Shown: one piece after another, positions 1-10,733 of the stretch
How the letters are laid out: each line of letters starts with the position of its first letter
Numbering within the stretch: position 1 is the first letter of the stretch
From: Choristoneura fumiferana
Lineage: Eukaryota > Arthropoda > Insecta > Lepidoptera > Tortricidae
Reading direction: 5' to 3'
Assembly (NCBI RefSeq): GCF_025370935.1
Contig: NC_133496.1
Coordinates: forward strand, 7,814,536 to 7,878,535
Length of the DNA: 64,000 nucleotides
Position numbers and translations under genes: made by a program
The notes under the pieces: model-generated
Told to the model about the DNA's origin: nothing
What the model saw: only the letters and a program-made list of their open reading frames with translations
Database searches by the model: none

Positions 1-200
1 TAAATTTGAATGCTTATTTATCTAATAGATAATTTTTGTTAAAACCGTAAAATAAACTAGAAAGTAGCATTTTGGAGATGGATAGTCCTGATTTTTCTGT
101 ATACCAACATGTTACGAAAATACCGAAAATAATAATTGTGAAGACTAAAAATACTAACTCTAGGGCTGAATTGATTGTATGGATAAATACAAAGCATGTA
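1..200. repeat. Third partial copy of the block flank
   Basis: This stretch matches 2332-2537 and 24476-24681, apart from small indels. It is the left flank of the Tc1-like element that starts at 201. Its presence ahead of the single N, followed by the same flank again after the N, suggests that two overlapping contigs or haplotype pieces were joined here. I see no gene in it; the reading frames present are shadows. Confidence 0.75.
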
Positions 201-1769
201 CTATGGCCTGCAAAAGTCGATGGACATTCCAAAACATAATCGTCTGACGCGAGAAACAGCGCCATCTATGTGTTTGAAGTGTATTAGCGGTATTTACTTA
301 TTTACTAACTTAGTTAGTTTATTAATATCTCACTAGATGGCGCTGGCGCTGACCTTAAAAAAATATTTTATATCTGTTAGAAATTTTATATTTCGCTGCC
401 GTAGTAACTAATTATGTCCCTGCCTGGGTGGGACACCGTGAGATGATTACCGCGAATCGCGTAACGACATTTTCTGTCTCTTTCGTACTTATCGTAAGAG
501 AAGGAGAATATTATTATTCGCATTACTATCGTTTCTTGTTCACTCTTTGGTGTGTGTGAAGTTCCCAATCCGCACTGGCCCGCGTGGGAACTACGGCCCA
601 AGCCTCTCATTCTGAGAGGAGGCCTGTGACCAGCAGTGGACGGTATCAATAGGCTGGGAGGCTGATGATAATGAAATTCTTTATTTATGATGACCCATGT
701 TGCGAATGAGTGTCAACTTTAGTAATCTCCAAATCTAGCAGTAAATTTACAAAAACACAAACTCAATATTATCTCCTGGTGGGATTTGAACTTGTGACAT
801 ACGAACGAAGAACGAAGTTCATAACCACTTGACCATATTACTGTTATCATAAGCGATGAAATCGGATCTATATCGGGTCGTCTTAAATTAATCGGTAAGT
901 CATGCGTGTTAACGAAACATAAGAGGTAGACTGAAGATCTTCAAACTACCAGGCTAAGTTTTTATTACAAAATTTTGCTACTTGTTCAGCTGCTTGCAAC
1001 ATCGTTTGATCGTCTCTTTCAAGTTGAATTTGCTGATTATCGTAATTATTCTTTAAAATGAGTTTCTCATCGCAATATTGAGATGGTTAAAAGTTGTGAA
1101 ATTATTAATTTATATGAAGAAGGAAAAAATATGTCGGAATTTTCTAGAGAAATGTTAATGTGAGTTTTTTTTTGGTTACGTTCATCCTACCAACTTCTTC
1201 ATTAAAATGATATCTACGTTATATTTTTTATGTTATTTATATTGTTACAGATAAAACAGTTATATTTGTGCAAGACTGGCTTAATCAACACAAAAATAAT
1301 GTTAAAGTCGTTCCTTGGCTGCCAGATCACCGGATTTAAATCCCATTGAAAAATTATGGTTGTTATAACCATGTCAACGTTGGATAACAAAATAAGCGAA
1401 CTCCGGAAACGTTAGAAGCCCACTGTGTAAAATAAGGGACAGTATTCGCGGCTCTAATATGTGTGAAAATCTAGTTGCATCGATGCGATTCTTTTTGCAA
1501 GCAGTTATCGACAATCATTGTGGTACAACAGTTATAAAATAAAATTGATAGTTACGTGTTAGACCGGGTTATATACTCAACAGTTATGTTATAATAAAAT
1601 ATATACGGTGCGATATTTCAGGGTATGTTATTAATAACCTAATAATTAATTATACACATAAATTATTTAAGTATAGTGTGGTAATATTTTTTTTGCTTCA
1701 TACAAAATACCATTCCGTTCAAAATTCATCCTCGCATTACATTAAATAACTGTATTTTTTTAATTTAAT
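201..1769 (+). mobile_element. Tc1/mariner-like element, 5' part, truncated by the contig join
   Basis: It begins CTATGGCCTGCAAAAGTC directly after a TA and is collinear with the complete copy at 24682-27285. Two transposase relics remain. About 1094-1150 encodes a helix-turn-helix segment (LYEEGKNMSEISREM-like). About 1250-1366 encodes the end of the DDE domain, ending in a SPDLNPIE-type motif that becomes readable after one frame change. The middle of the catalytic domain is missing; between the relics lies about 100 bp with a GTGAGT near its left end and TTACAG at its right. A SINE tail (541-659) and a tRNA-like segment (about 776-835) lie inside. The copy is non-autonomous and decayed. 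The family is inferred from TA target, inverted ends and the motif. Confidence 0.7.
541..659 (+). mobile_element. SINE family 1, 3' tail only
   Basis: Matches the last 120 bases of the complete SINE at 13013-13314, including the GAGGAGGCCTGTG segment and the final AGGCTGGGAGG. The tRNA-like head is missing. It sits inside the Tc1-like element and recurs at 25030-25147 in copy B. Confidence 0.8.
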
Positions 1770-1770
1770 N
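1770..1770. other. Single-N contig join
   Basis: One undetermined base. The sequence before it continues in copy B at about 26258, whereas the sequence after it matches copy B from about 23905. Order therefore jumps backwards relative to B at this base, so it marks an assembly join and not a substitution. Confidence 0.85.
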
Positions 1771-1772
1771 CT

Positions 1773-1889
1773 TAGGCCTCTAGGTTGGCTACGCATCTAC
1801 AATCCTCCTGGTGTTGCAGGTGTCTATGGGCGGTGGTGATCTCTTACCATCAGGAGACCACTTGCTCGTTTTTCTTCCAGTCGAATAAA
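1773..1889 (+). mobile_element. Retroposon family R, 3' part
   Basis: Matches the 3' half of a dispersed element of about 280 bp seen at least eight times in the window (for example 23744-24029 and 58378-58659), ending in an A-rich tail (AATAAAAAAAATAAA). The 5' half is cut off by the contig join. Confidence 0.75.
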
Positions 1890-2029
1890 AAAAATAAAAT
1901 CTGGCCCTTGAATGTATGCAGAAATGGTTACTTTGTACGTATGTATGGGTCAATTTTGTGCCGCTGAGTATTTTAAGATTTGGTTCTTATTTAGCAGATT
2001 TTTAACTAAGCAAACTCTTTGGAACAAGC

Positions 2030-2335
2030 TTCTAAAGCCGAGTTTGGACTTCCAAGAAAATTTGTGCAAGTTGCATTTCATTGCGGCGCTCAATTGGCCA
2101 CTACAAACTCATTGGCTTTACGGCCTCGCAATGTACTCGTAATGCAACTTGCACGATTTTTCTTGCAAGTCTAAACTCGGCTTAAAGTCTAGTTTAGAGA
2201 TGAAAAAAATCGTGCGAGTTGCATTACATTGCGGCACTCGGTCGATCACTTAAAGGTCGTTTACTTTCGACCTCTCAATGTTATGCAACTTGCAAAATGT
2301 TTCTTGCCTATAGACACACGATTAAAACTGGTTTA
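2030..2335. mobile_element. Pair of adjacent foldback (MITE-like) repeats
   Basis: AAGCCGAGTTTGGACTTCC near 2037 returns as its near-perfect reverse complement at about 2165-2185, around a short spacer. A second, more degenerate arm pair with the same GTTGCATTACATTGCGG core follows to about 2335. The corresponding sequence in copy B is 24174-24475. No target duplication could be defined. Confidence 0.65.
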
Positions 2336-2884
2336 ATTTGAATGCTTATTTATCTAATAGATAATTTTTGTTAAAACCGTAAAAATAAAACTAGTAAGTA
2401 GCATTTTGGAGATAGATAGTCCTGATTTTTCTGTATACAACATGTTACGAAAATACCGAAAATAATAAAATGTGAAAGACTAAAAATACTCAACTCTATG
2501 GGCTGAATTGATTGTGATGGATAAATACAAAGCCATGTACATGCGATACAGGCTCTGCCTAGTGGATGTCGCCTAATTAATGTTTGAAATGTTTCTGTTT
2601 TTGTAATATAATTTTTTCATTTTCATTTTTATGTGGGTCATTTATCTTAGAAACTTTCTTTTGACTCGATAAGCAAACAATCTGGTGAGTGGTAATGTAT
2701 TGACTTAAACATTACGCCCACGTCCTATAATAAGCCGTGGTCGGAAAAACCGAGCTATTTTTAAAATGAAATATCGAGTCTTAAAGTGTAAATGGGAAGA
2801 TGCACTTAATCCTACACTTGAATAGTTTGTTAGTGACTTGAATCATTGTAACTTAGGAGTCCTGGATGGATGACCTCTGAGGCC

Positions 2885-2989
2885 GTTGCCTAACGTTTCT
2901 GACGCTCGCGATCGCAATCAAATGACAGATTTCGCATACAAAAACTGTCAGTTGATTGCGATCGCGATCGTCAGAATCGTTAGGCAATA
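2885..2989. mobile_element. Foldback MITE with arms of about 45 bp
   Basis: GTTGCCTAACGTTTCTGACG at the left end is mirrored by the right end (CGTCAGAATCGTTAGGCAAT), with a GCGATCGCAATC core on both arms and a loop of about 15 bases. The copy at 27657-27761 in block B is nearly identical. It is inserted in sequence that resembles a LINE 3' end. Confidence 0.75.
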
Positions 2990-3120
2990 CAGCCTCAGGT
3001 TAAAGTCGCGGGTTCACGGTGGATGCTAGCCGCTTCGAGGCGACTGGAGGTCTATGGGGGAGGCTTGTGTCCAATTAGTGGACGTCCTACGGCTGATATG
3101 ATGATGATGGTGATGACTTA
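2990..3120 (+). mobile_element. RTE-type LINE 3' end
   Basis: Contains the lepidopteran RTE tail signature: a GGTTCACGGTGGATG-type segment, GAGGCTTGTGTCC, GTGGACGTCC, then a GATGAT repeat. Only the last part of the ORF and the tail remain. Copy B has the same fragment at 27768-27890. Confidence 0.6.
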
Positions 3121-3570
3121 GGAGCCCTAATGTAAATAGGTACATAATATACTAAGCGGCCAAAAATCTGGCCCTCAAATGTGTGCAGTAATAGGTATTT
3201 TGTATGGAGCGTGGGCAAACTTTTGTTTCGCTGAGTATATTATTTATATTGTTTTTTTAGGCTTCCAACCAAAGGGTGTCAAAAACTGTCCTAAATGCTA
3301 CCCTGTCTGTTTGTCTGCCTGTTGGTCAGTCAGTATCAGGACTATAATTTCAATAGGTAGACATTGTAATTATTACAAAATGTGTGTTCCTATATTAATA
3401 ATTAAGGGTAAGACCAGAGAGCAAAAAAAATGCGGGATAATATCATTAGATACATTACATTACAAAACATTATCCTCAAAAAATAGCAAACACGAAAACA
3501 GACCAAAATGATACAAAAAAGAAGTGTAGTTAGTTAGTTAGTAGCTATTGTAAATTTATCATGAAAAATT

Positions 3571-3600
3571 CATGATGATGATGATGATGATGATGATGAA
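3571..3600. repeat. (GAT)n microsatellite
   Basis: Ten or so GAT units, of the kind that usually ends RTE-type LINE copies. The copy B counterpart near 28320-28350 is largely degraded. Confidence 0.8.
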
Positions 3601-4154
3601 TACAGAAGTCGCTCAAACTTATTGAGTTTTCTTTGTATCAAATAGTCCATTTCATCACTATCTTTGGAAAAGATATTTGTGCACAAATAACATTAGAATT
3701 TACATCTACGAATAGACTTGTAACTCACACATATCAAATCTTGCATCAAAAATGTTACGGTTCCCAAGAGATAACAAATTTCGTACAATATCACGGTAAC
3801 ATCTAGCCGCCATTATTATTAATGCAGCTTTGGTTAACTAGAACATCCGGGGCAGCAGATTGGGAGATTAAGTCCAGAGCTCGCGGCAGATTAATTTGCT
3901 ACTAGTCCTGCAATCTCAGGATCTAGATGACGAGTTAAGGGGCACCTCACCACAATGCAAATATTGATACTTTTCTTTTCTTTAAGTTTTAATTGTATCG
4001 CTCTTTTCATGATGTGTACACATAGGTGCCAAAGTTTAATAAATATCACATTGTCGTGGAATACAGTGAAACATGAAATTATTTAATGTACTTACTTAAA
4101 TAGGGATCCACACCCTTATGTTGTTAATATTCTTTTATTATAACTACTGAGAAA

Positions 4155-4405
4155 GAAGGCAGTTACCGACATAGCGAAGCAAATTAGCACGTTGAAGCAA
4201 TGGATGTCATTTTCTCGAATGGAGATCGCGGATCGGCAAGCGTAGCGTCGGACGTCCACCAACGAGGTGGATGGATATAACCTGGCTAAAGCCGCTGGTG
4301 CATGGTGGATGGAGGCCGCTTCTAACAGAAGAAACTAGTGGTATATTCTATGGGGGATCCCATGTCCAACAGTGGACGTAGATAATGATGATGATGGTCA
4401 GTGGG
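4155..4405 (+). pseudogene. RTE-type LINE ORF, C-terminal remnant
   Basis: The plus strand carries a degraded copy of the C-terminal end of an RTE-type LINE polyprotein. The better-preserved counterpart in copy B (28930-29139) reads GRPPTRWMDI and GGWRPLL, typical of the region just before the stop in these elements, followed by a GATGAT tail. This copy has internal deletions against B. Confidence 0.65.
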
Positions 4406-4477
4406 CACACTTTTTTTTCTCTTCGCTAAAATTCAAATTCAAATTCAAAATATTTGTTGATTAGTTGTGTGTGTATG

Positions 4478-4945
4478 TCGGCGGCCGATCGTAAATTCCG
4501 CCAGATCACGAAATTCCTAGGCATATCGTGAAATGGCGCCATTTCATGAATAGGCTACGGCGGGACATCCGCCATATCGTTCAAAACTCACTGATTTGCC
4601 TAGTGACGTTTTGGTAGATCATGAAATGCCTAGTCATATCATGATACGCCGCCATTTCATGATTTGGCCAGTTTAGGCATATCATGAAACGCCGTCATAT
4701 CGGTTCTGGCACTTCACCGGCCGCTACTGCGACACGCTCGCTTCGCTCGCTCGGCTCGTGCGTTGTAGTCACAATTTATACTAACCACTCCTCGCTTCGC
4801 TCGTCGTACCTAAATTTTTCTTTTTTAGGCATATCACGATGTGCCCGGTATAAAGTTAGGAATATCAACGTATGCGTTGCTCTAATCGATCTGCCGTATT
4901 GTTTCTCAGGCACATCGTGATATGCCTGGCCAACGTATCATGTCA
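4478..4945. mobile_element. Long-TIR element with ATCRYGAAAT motif array (left end intact)
   Basis: Starts TCGGCGGCCGATCGTAAA. That end is the inverted repeat of the right end preserved only in copy B (ending 29773); the two ends match over about 40 bases. The interior is filled with copies, in both orientations, of an ATCRTGAAAT-type decamer, often inside AGGCAT...GGCGCC palindromes, and with a CGCTCGCTTCGCTCG segment. No coding frame of consequence is present. The right end of this copy is lost at about 4945. The superfamily is unknown to me. Confidence 0.6.
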
Positions 4946-5116
4946 TAATTAAAAATAAAATTCAGTCCCAGTGCTCATTGAAGGCCGGACTGAAGGTATT
5001 TCCAAATTAGCATTGGGGCAGTAGGTATGGTAAGGAGCTTAAATTATATGACATATCTTTTCTACCACTCAAAGGTTGATTGTCAGAGATCCCTTCAGGA
5101 ATAAGTCCACTTTTGT

Positions 5117-5217
5117 ACTAAGTACTTTTTCCGCACTGGGCCCGCGTGGGAACTATGGCCCAAGCCCTCTTGTTCTGAGAGGAGGCCTATGCCCAGCAGT
5201 TGGGCTTGGATGATGAT
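5117..5217 (+). mobile_element. SINE family 1, 3' tail
   Basis: GCACTGGGCCCGCGTGGGAA through GGAGGCCTATGCCCAGCAGT and a GATGATGATGA tail match the end of the SINE at 13013-13314. It lies in the filler that A has and B lacks. Confidence 0.8.
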
Positions 5218-5754
5218 GACTTTTTTGTAACCTTTTCGTATTTCTTTTTTGTACGATAAAGAGTATAAACAAACAATGAAACGGACAAACAAGCAACGGC
5301 GTAGCCTGAGCGACGTTGCTCGCAGAACAGAATCCATTGGGAGAAAAAGGCTTGAGTGGCGGCTTTGAGCAAGAATACCAGTTACAGCTTGCCTTTCTGG
5401 TCACAGGTCAACCTAGTGTTGACCTGTGACATTGCAGTCCTGTGAGTTGCAGCCAACCGTAAATAAAGGAGACTTTATGGCTGTAGCTTTGTTTCAATTC
5501 ACTTCGAGTCAAAAACGCGAAGCGCCTGTGTGTATATATTATATTTAGGAAATTAAAAAGAAGCCTGAAAAATAAAATTGAGCACCTAATTAAATAAAAA
5601 ATATAAAAAAATATACGCGTAACAGAAACAACAAAACTTGTACCTAACATCAACTACATTTTCCATTATTTTATTAGTTCCGCCTTACTCCTATCTTATA
5701 GTAATAATTATTAGGAAATACTACGGAAAAACTGTACCTTAACCAACCTTGATA

Positions 5755-5845
5755 CCGTCCCTCTCACTCTCGTATTAAATAATATAAGCGTTAGCGGGAC
5801 GGCAAGATACGAAGTTCGAATTTTGCACTTCGTAGCATAGGGCCA
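5755..5845. mobile_element. Foldback MITE family F1, left arm deleted
   Basis: Contains the CCGTCCCTCTCACTCTCG / AGCGGGACGG core of a palindromic repeat of about 135 bp. Copy B (30383-30512) keeps both arms; here about 45 bases of the left arm are gone, with a short TACC microhomology at the junction. Other members are at 20267-20399, 56167-56293 and 56303-56430. Confidence 0.75.
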
Positions 5846-5948
5846 GCGCTTAACGGAAGATAGCGTTACTTAGCGTTCACACCTACACATAGTATCATTT
5901 ATATCTTACCTTGCGGAGACCCATTATTCCATTAATGATTTTAATATA

Positions 5949-6099
5949 CAGTCAACCAATTTGATTTCTAGGGCCACTATGGAACCTTGCCATAGTAAAT
6001 AATTTTGATTTGTCTATCTAATAGCAATGCTTGTTGTATGATGTAAAATATCAAAATGACAAGGTTCTGTGGTGGCCTAGGAACCAAATTGGTTGACTG
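5949..6099. mobile_element. MITE family F3, TA target duplication
   Basis: Inverted ends CAGTCAACCAATTTGATT and the complement of AACCAAATTGGTTGACTG, with TA on both sides (5947-5948 and 6100-6101). 151 bp, no coding capacity. The TA target suggests mobilisation by a Tc1/mariner-type transposase (inference). Copy B has it at 30620-30771. Confidence 0.75.
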
Positions 6100-6126
6100 T
6101 ATGCTTGCTACCTTTTATTTTTATCT

Positions 6127-6386
6127 TTTTTTTTTTATTTGACTGGATGGCAAACGAGCAAATGGGTCTCCTGATGTTAAGAGATCACCACCGCCCATAA
6201 ACATCAGCAACACCAGGAGTATTACAGACGCGTTGCCAACCTAGAGGCCTAAGATGGGATACCTCACGTGCCAGTAATTTCACCGGCTGTCTTACTCTCC
6301 ACGCCGAAACACAACAGTGCAAGCACTGCTGCTTCACGGCAGGATTAGCGAGCAAGATGGTGGTAGCAATCCGGGCGGCCCCTACA
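6127..6386 (-). mobile_element. Retroposon family R copy
   Basis: A T-rich left end (poly-A on the minus strand) is followed by TGACTGGATGGCAAACGAGC and the family body through GCAAGATGGTGGTAGCAATC. Its right end is truncated against a later deletion relative to copy B (30803-31084). The short frames on either strand are not genes. Confidence 0.75.
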
Positions 6387-6524
6387 GTGATCTGTTTGCG
6401 CAATTAAAGTGCAAATTTAAACTGTTGGGTGGAAAAAATTGAAAAAAAACTGAATGTTAGAAGCCTAAGGTAGATAGTAATATTCACAATACGAAATCCT
6501 TAGAAAAAAATGATTTGATTTTTT

Positions 6525-8035
6525 TCGTAATGGCTACAGAACCCTATCTTGGGCGTGCGTGTCCGACACGCTCTTGGCCGGTTTTTTTTTTGAGTTATGA
6601 ATCGTATATTTTTGATCAGGTAATGTTGGTTTCATACAAATGTACTATGCATTTGTATGTAACATGGCCATGGCAAACTTCCGCGGTGCGCAACTGGCCG
6701 CTTGGAGAAGAACAAAATTCTAAATTATTGATGGGCACTCTTTTGTTTTTCCCCGCGATTGGCTCTACTTTTTGGCAAGGCGTAAGCCGAAATTTGATTT
6801 CTTTTAGAAATAAATAATACTTTTACTCAGTGATAGCTAAACATTTCACTGAACTACTTGTGATATGAGGTCTGCCTCCGGTATTGTTAATATTATTTGC
6901 TCTATTTCTAACATTTATTTCTTTTATATTTTGTAAAACCTGATCCAAGTATCGTTTAGCTTTATTTCTCTGGCCTGAAAAACGAGACTTTGATGGGTGC
7001 TGCTTGCTTGCAGCAGCAGGGTGTTTCATTTCAGCCCTTCCTTTTGCCTGCTGATTCATCTTCATCCCCACTTCCACTCCACTCGGCTGCCTCGGAGTAG
7101 ATCGCCGGCGCGACTGGACGCTCCGAGGCTACCTTAACACCCTGCCCTGTTTCCCTACCTACGAGTATCCTTCAAGTCTCAGGCCAGTGTTTTTCTTTTT
7201 TTCTACAAGAACAGTGCTGACTGAAAAACATATGTACTTATGTACTTTTCCATTCTATTTTTTTTTTATAACCACACGCCTTTTTATTGCTCCGACCGTC
7301 TTGATCCACCTTAAAAAGCAATGTCTCATGCTACTAATTTAATTTAACCCACGACGCAAAAAAGAGATGCTATAAATTTGACGCCTGATCCTGACGCCTA
7401 TCTGTGTGTTTTAGGCATCGTAGCTCTCAAATGAATGAACCGATTTCAATGCGGTATTTTTCACGTAAATGCCAGTGCTCTTGCGGTGGTTATTAGCTAT
7501 GGTTCATCAAAATCAGTTCAGCCGTTTCAGAGATATAGAACTATGACATGACAATGTCGGGGGTTTTTACGCTTTAACCTCGTTCGGCCCAATATGCAAT
7601 AGAATGTTCACAATAAGTTCAAGGGAACTAGGAATCCATGACAATGTAACAAAGTAAAAATAATTTTGTTTTTCTATTGTTTTACACCATGGCAGTTTGA
7701 CGGCAGTTTGACTTTATTCTCGAAACAATTAGATTCTAATTGCTTTGTCAATTTTTTTCAAAATATTTATAATGGTGGGCTTCAGGAGGATGATAAATTC
7801 TAAAGCTTGTGACTTGGTTTTGTTTCAAACTAAAATTGCTGTAGAATTTCGATGAGATTTAGTATTTAGATAGATGGGTCTTAGGAATTATCCCGATATT
7901 CACATAGGAGAGAGAAAAATTCTCAAGTGGCGACCACGAACCGGAAGACAAAGCATTGACAGGCCTCCCACTGGATGAACTGACGACAACGCAAATGTTG
8001 CGGGCAACCGATGAATACAACTGACGAATTAGTCT
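6525..8035. mobile_element. Cluster of LINE 3'-end fragments
   Basis: Several recognisable LINE tails follow one another: one ending CGACACGCTCTTGGCCGG near 6560-6590, one with AACCGATTTCAATGCGG near 7437, and an RTE-type tail (TGACAGGCCTCCCACTGG) near 7958. None has a usable reading frame. A two-unit minisatellite lies at 7691-7712. The cluster is paralleled in copy B at 31605-33190. Confidence 0.5.
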
Positions 8036-8780
8036 CTGTAAAGAGTCTTGTCATTGTCATTGCTCTGTCAAAACCAATCGATTAACAACTGGCGACCAGC
8101 AAAAAGATGCTGAACCCCTTTTTTTTCTATAAAGACTTCCCAAATCTTCTTTATTTCATGAAGTCGGTTGGCTATAAAGGTTACATTTCTATGTAAGTAT
8201 ATGCCTCAACCCGACCCACTCACGAGGAATCCTTAGGTTAGGCAGTAATTTATTTAATACCCTCCCTTTGACAAGCTGAGATACAACACTATAAAAGCGG
8301 GCATGAAATTTTAAGCCCCGTCTGAAAATTCAAAACATTCCATTTCGTTTGCTTTAATATTTCCAACCCGGGGGAATCCTGCAGTTTAATATGCGCTTAT
8401 TTAGGCACCAGTTGGGCTATGGAAATTATACGAATAGCCACTACTTTGTCAGCAATTGTTAATTTTGAAACGGACCGGCGATTAAATGTTAAGCTTTTAT
8501 GCACTGCTTTCAACATTCAGGATATCTATTCTGCAGTGTCAATATTATTCAATATAACGTATACTACAGTTGGCCTACCTTACATAAAATCCATTTAGTG
8601 ACTACCTGGCAGCACACGTAGTGAACAGAAAAAAAATACACTACAATACAAATATTCTTCATTGCACACCGCAAATCAGTACATAAAATGTATATAATTA
8701 CATAAATCAGAATCAAGGCTCCGCTATCCGCCTAGATCAAATTCATTCTACTTATATTTATGCATTTTAATTAATTACTA

Positions 8781-10222
8781 GGGGCATCTGTTGTACCTGC
8801 GGACACTTACCAATTTTTAGACTATTTTAAATATTTAAAAAAAAACTGTCATTAATTTTGTAAAACTATTTATGGTTTTAGTATCTTAATTAAACGGTCT
8901 TTCATAATCACCATTTTGTTTTTAATTATCTACTAAAACTATAGAGATGTAAACATATTTTTAAAAATGCTCATTTTGTCCATAGGTACAACTGCAGTTT
9001 GTACCTATGGACGACAAAATTGTACCTGTGGACGGGACCGTACCTATGAACAAAAAATCAACAAAACACTACAGAAAAATAATTAAACATCCAAATCTTA
9101 ATAAAATAAAACAAAACAAATAGAAATACATTTGTCAATACATTCAGAATCTCCTAATATATTTTTTGTTATTTGGAATTGCAGTATTCTCGGTATAACT
9201 CTTTAGCAGAATCGTCGGAGCTCATCGCCTACATCTTTAATCATCATCATCATCATCTGAGCCATCATTTAACACATAACATTTTTGACATATAAAGCTA
9301 GATTCGTCGTCAGAGTCAACATTATTCTTGTAAGACTTTAAAACACATTTCTTAGGATTGCAGTACACATGCTGCATGTAAGTAAACTTGTTTTAGGATT
9401 CTATTTTTTGCATCCCATGCACATAACGTATGGCAATGTCTCCACAAATTTCCGTATTTGTTTCTGTTTTGTTGCCCATGTGCAAATATGCTGCTTCTTT
9501 TAAATAATCATGTAGCTGTTGCTCTTCTGCTTCAGCAAATACCCTCCTTACATTTTTAAAAGATCCATATTTTCCAAATTTTTGTTTCGATTTAACTTAT
9601 CATACTTGAAAATACTCGATTTAGGCACATTGAATTTTTCAGCAACTTTTCTACGAGAACATCCATTTTTTACTTCCATAATGACCTCGGTTAAACTTTC
9701 AGGACATACTTTTTTTCGCGTTTGGCCGGTTTTAGCACGAGAAACTGATATCAAACAGAAAAATAAATTCATATTTAGCTGTCTACAGGTTCAAACTGTG
9801 ATTTTGTACCTGTGGACAGTCCATAGGTACGATAAAAAACTTGTCCACAGGTACAAATTCGACACTTTACAATTTAAACTAATGTCAGTCCGTTAAAAGT
9901 CGCCCGAGAGCAGCAATAACTACATAAAATAAGAAACAAATCATGAAGTTATTCATTAACTACGAAGAGACTCGCAGCATTATGCTTAAAACTTTAGAAA
10001 ACACACTCAAAATACGAATAAAAACTTACTTTTGACGTAGAAAACTTTCCGCAGCCATAAAAGACAATACTACTGACAAATACGAAAATGACAGATAGTT
10101 AATGTTGCCATACCAGAAAAATGCTATTCGGGTGTGTTCAAGATAATAGTCTATGGTTTGTAGTTTTTTTTTTACTGCTAGTGTCCTTAGGTACAATCGT
10201 CCATAGGTACAACAGTTGCCCC
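8781..10222 (-). mobile_element. Pogo-like (psq-class) DNA transposon, internally deleted
   Basis: A 1,442 bp insertion flanked by TA (8779-8780 and 10223-10224); the uninterrupted site is in copy B near 33897. The terminal inverted repeats are 24 bp (GGGGCATCTGTTGTACC at the left; the right-end complement differs at three positions). At least ten copies of GTACCTRTGGAC or its complement lie near both ends and in the interior. The minus strand encodes an N-terminal psq helix-turn-helix (9548-9772), then a CENP-B-like helical stretch in another frame (about 9400-9538), then a Cys-containing acidic tail ending in six Asp (about 9240-9375). The DDE catalytic domain is absent, so the copy cannot move itself. 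Confidence 0.75.
9548..9772 (-). pseudogene. Transposase N-terminal psq HTH fragment
   Basis: 74 residues. Residues about 18-60 fit the psq-type DNA-binding domain of pogo and pipsqueak proteins: a PESLTEVIMEVKNG helix, SRRKVAEKFNV, then VPKSSIFKY as recognition helix. In intact relatives this domain binds the element's subterminal sites, here probably the repeated 12-bp GTACCTRTGGAC motif (inference). The frame stops at 9548. The coding sense resumes in another frame with a CENP-B-type segment, then jumps to a C-terminal tail without any catalytic domain. It is therefore a remnant of a transposase gene and not a host gene. The ATG used is simply the first in frame. Confidence 0.7.
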
Positions 10223-10325
10223 TACTTACGCTTAAAATGTTAGGAGCAAAATAAAATTATCGAATTTTTCACAAGCTTTATTCAGAAATATTATATTTTT
10301 GTGAGCATTGTTTCTCTTGAATCCT

Positions 10326-10733
10326 TTAAACTGGGATTATCCAAAACGGTTGTTTCTTCTATGAATTTCGATTTTAGTTTTGAATTATGAGATCTATTTA
10401 GATGGCCCGTGTTCTCCGATTTAATCGGTTTGTAAAATATACTCGAGTTCCGTTATAATCTAGGAACAAGCATTCTTGTTTCTGTCGGTTCCGTCTGATC
10501 TTTTAAGCAATATTTTGTATTTGAAACACTATCTTGTAATTCTTCAAAAAAAAAATTTATTTCGCTTAAAATATGGTACAAAAGATGGAACATAGTATAG
10601 GGATCACATAATATTTCACCAGCTTTTGGCATGCAAAATATTTACTACAAACTATCATTACATTAAATTTAAGCGCTCTAACGTACATAATAGGGTCATT
10701 GCTCAAAAGAGGAAAAATATTCATCAACAGAGT
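10326..10733. other. Unassigned spacer
   Basis: AT-rich sequence beyond the end of the A/B collinearity, leading into the TRPA remnant. I recognise no repeat family, RNA or coding potential in it. Confidence 0.5.

Larger units (their letters stand above)
1771..10325. repeat. Copy A of a duplicated repeat-dense block
   Basis: Collinear with copy B (about 23905-24681, then 27286-34000). In the stretches I compared by eye, roughly 95% of bases match, with many small indels. Structural differences: A lacks the 2.6 kb Tc1-like insertion (empty site 2538-2539) and a roughly 400-base piece near 6380; it has a different filler at about 4945-5405; and it gains a pogo-like insertion at 8781-10222. Collinearity ends at about 10325 in A and 34000 in B, in the middle of non-coding sequence. 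No host gene lies inside. Confidence 0.85.

Noticed and set aside
6185..6403. Frames such as 6185-6403, 30862-31125 and 58474-58656 (TTILLANPAVKQQCLHCC)
   Set aside because: The same peptide recurs because it lies in retroposon R; the repeat, not a gene family, is conserved.
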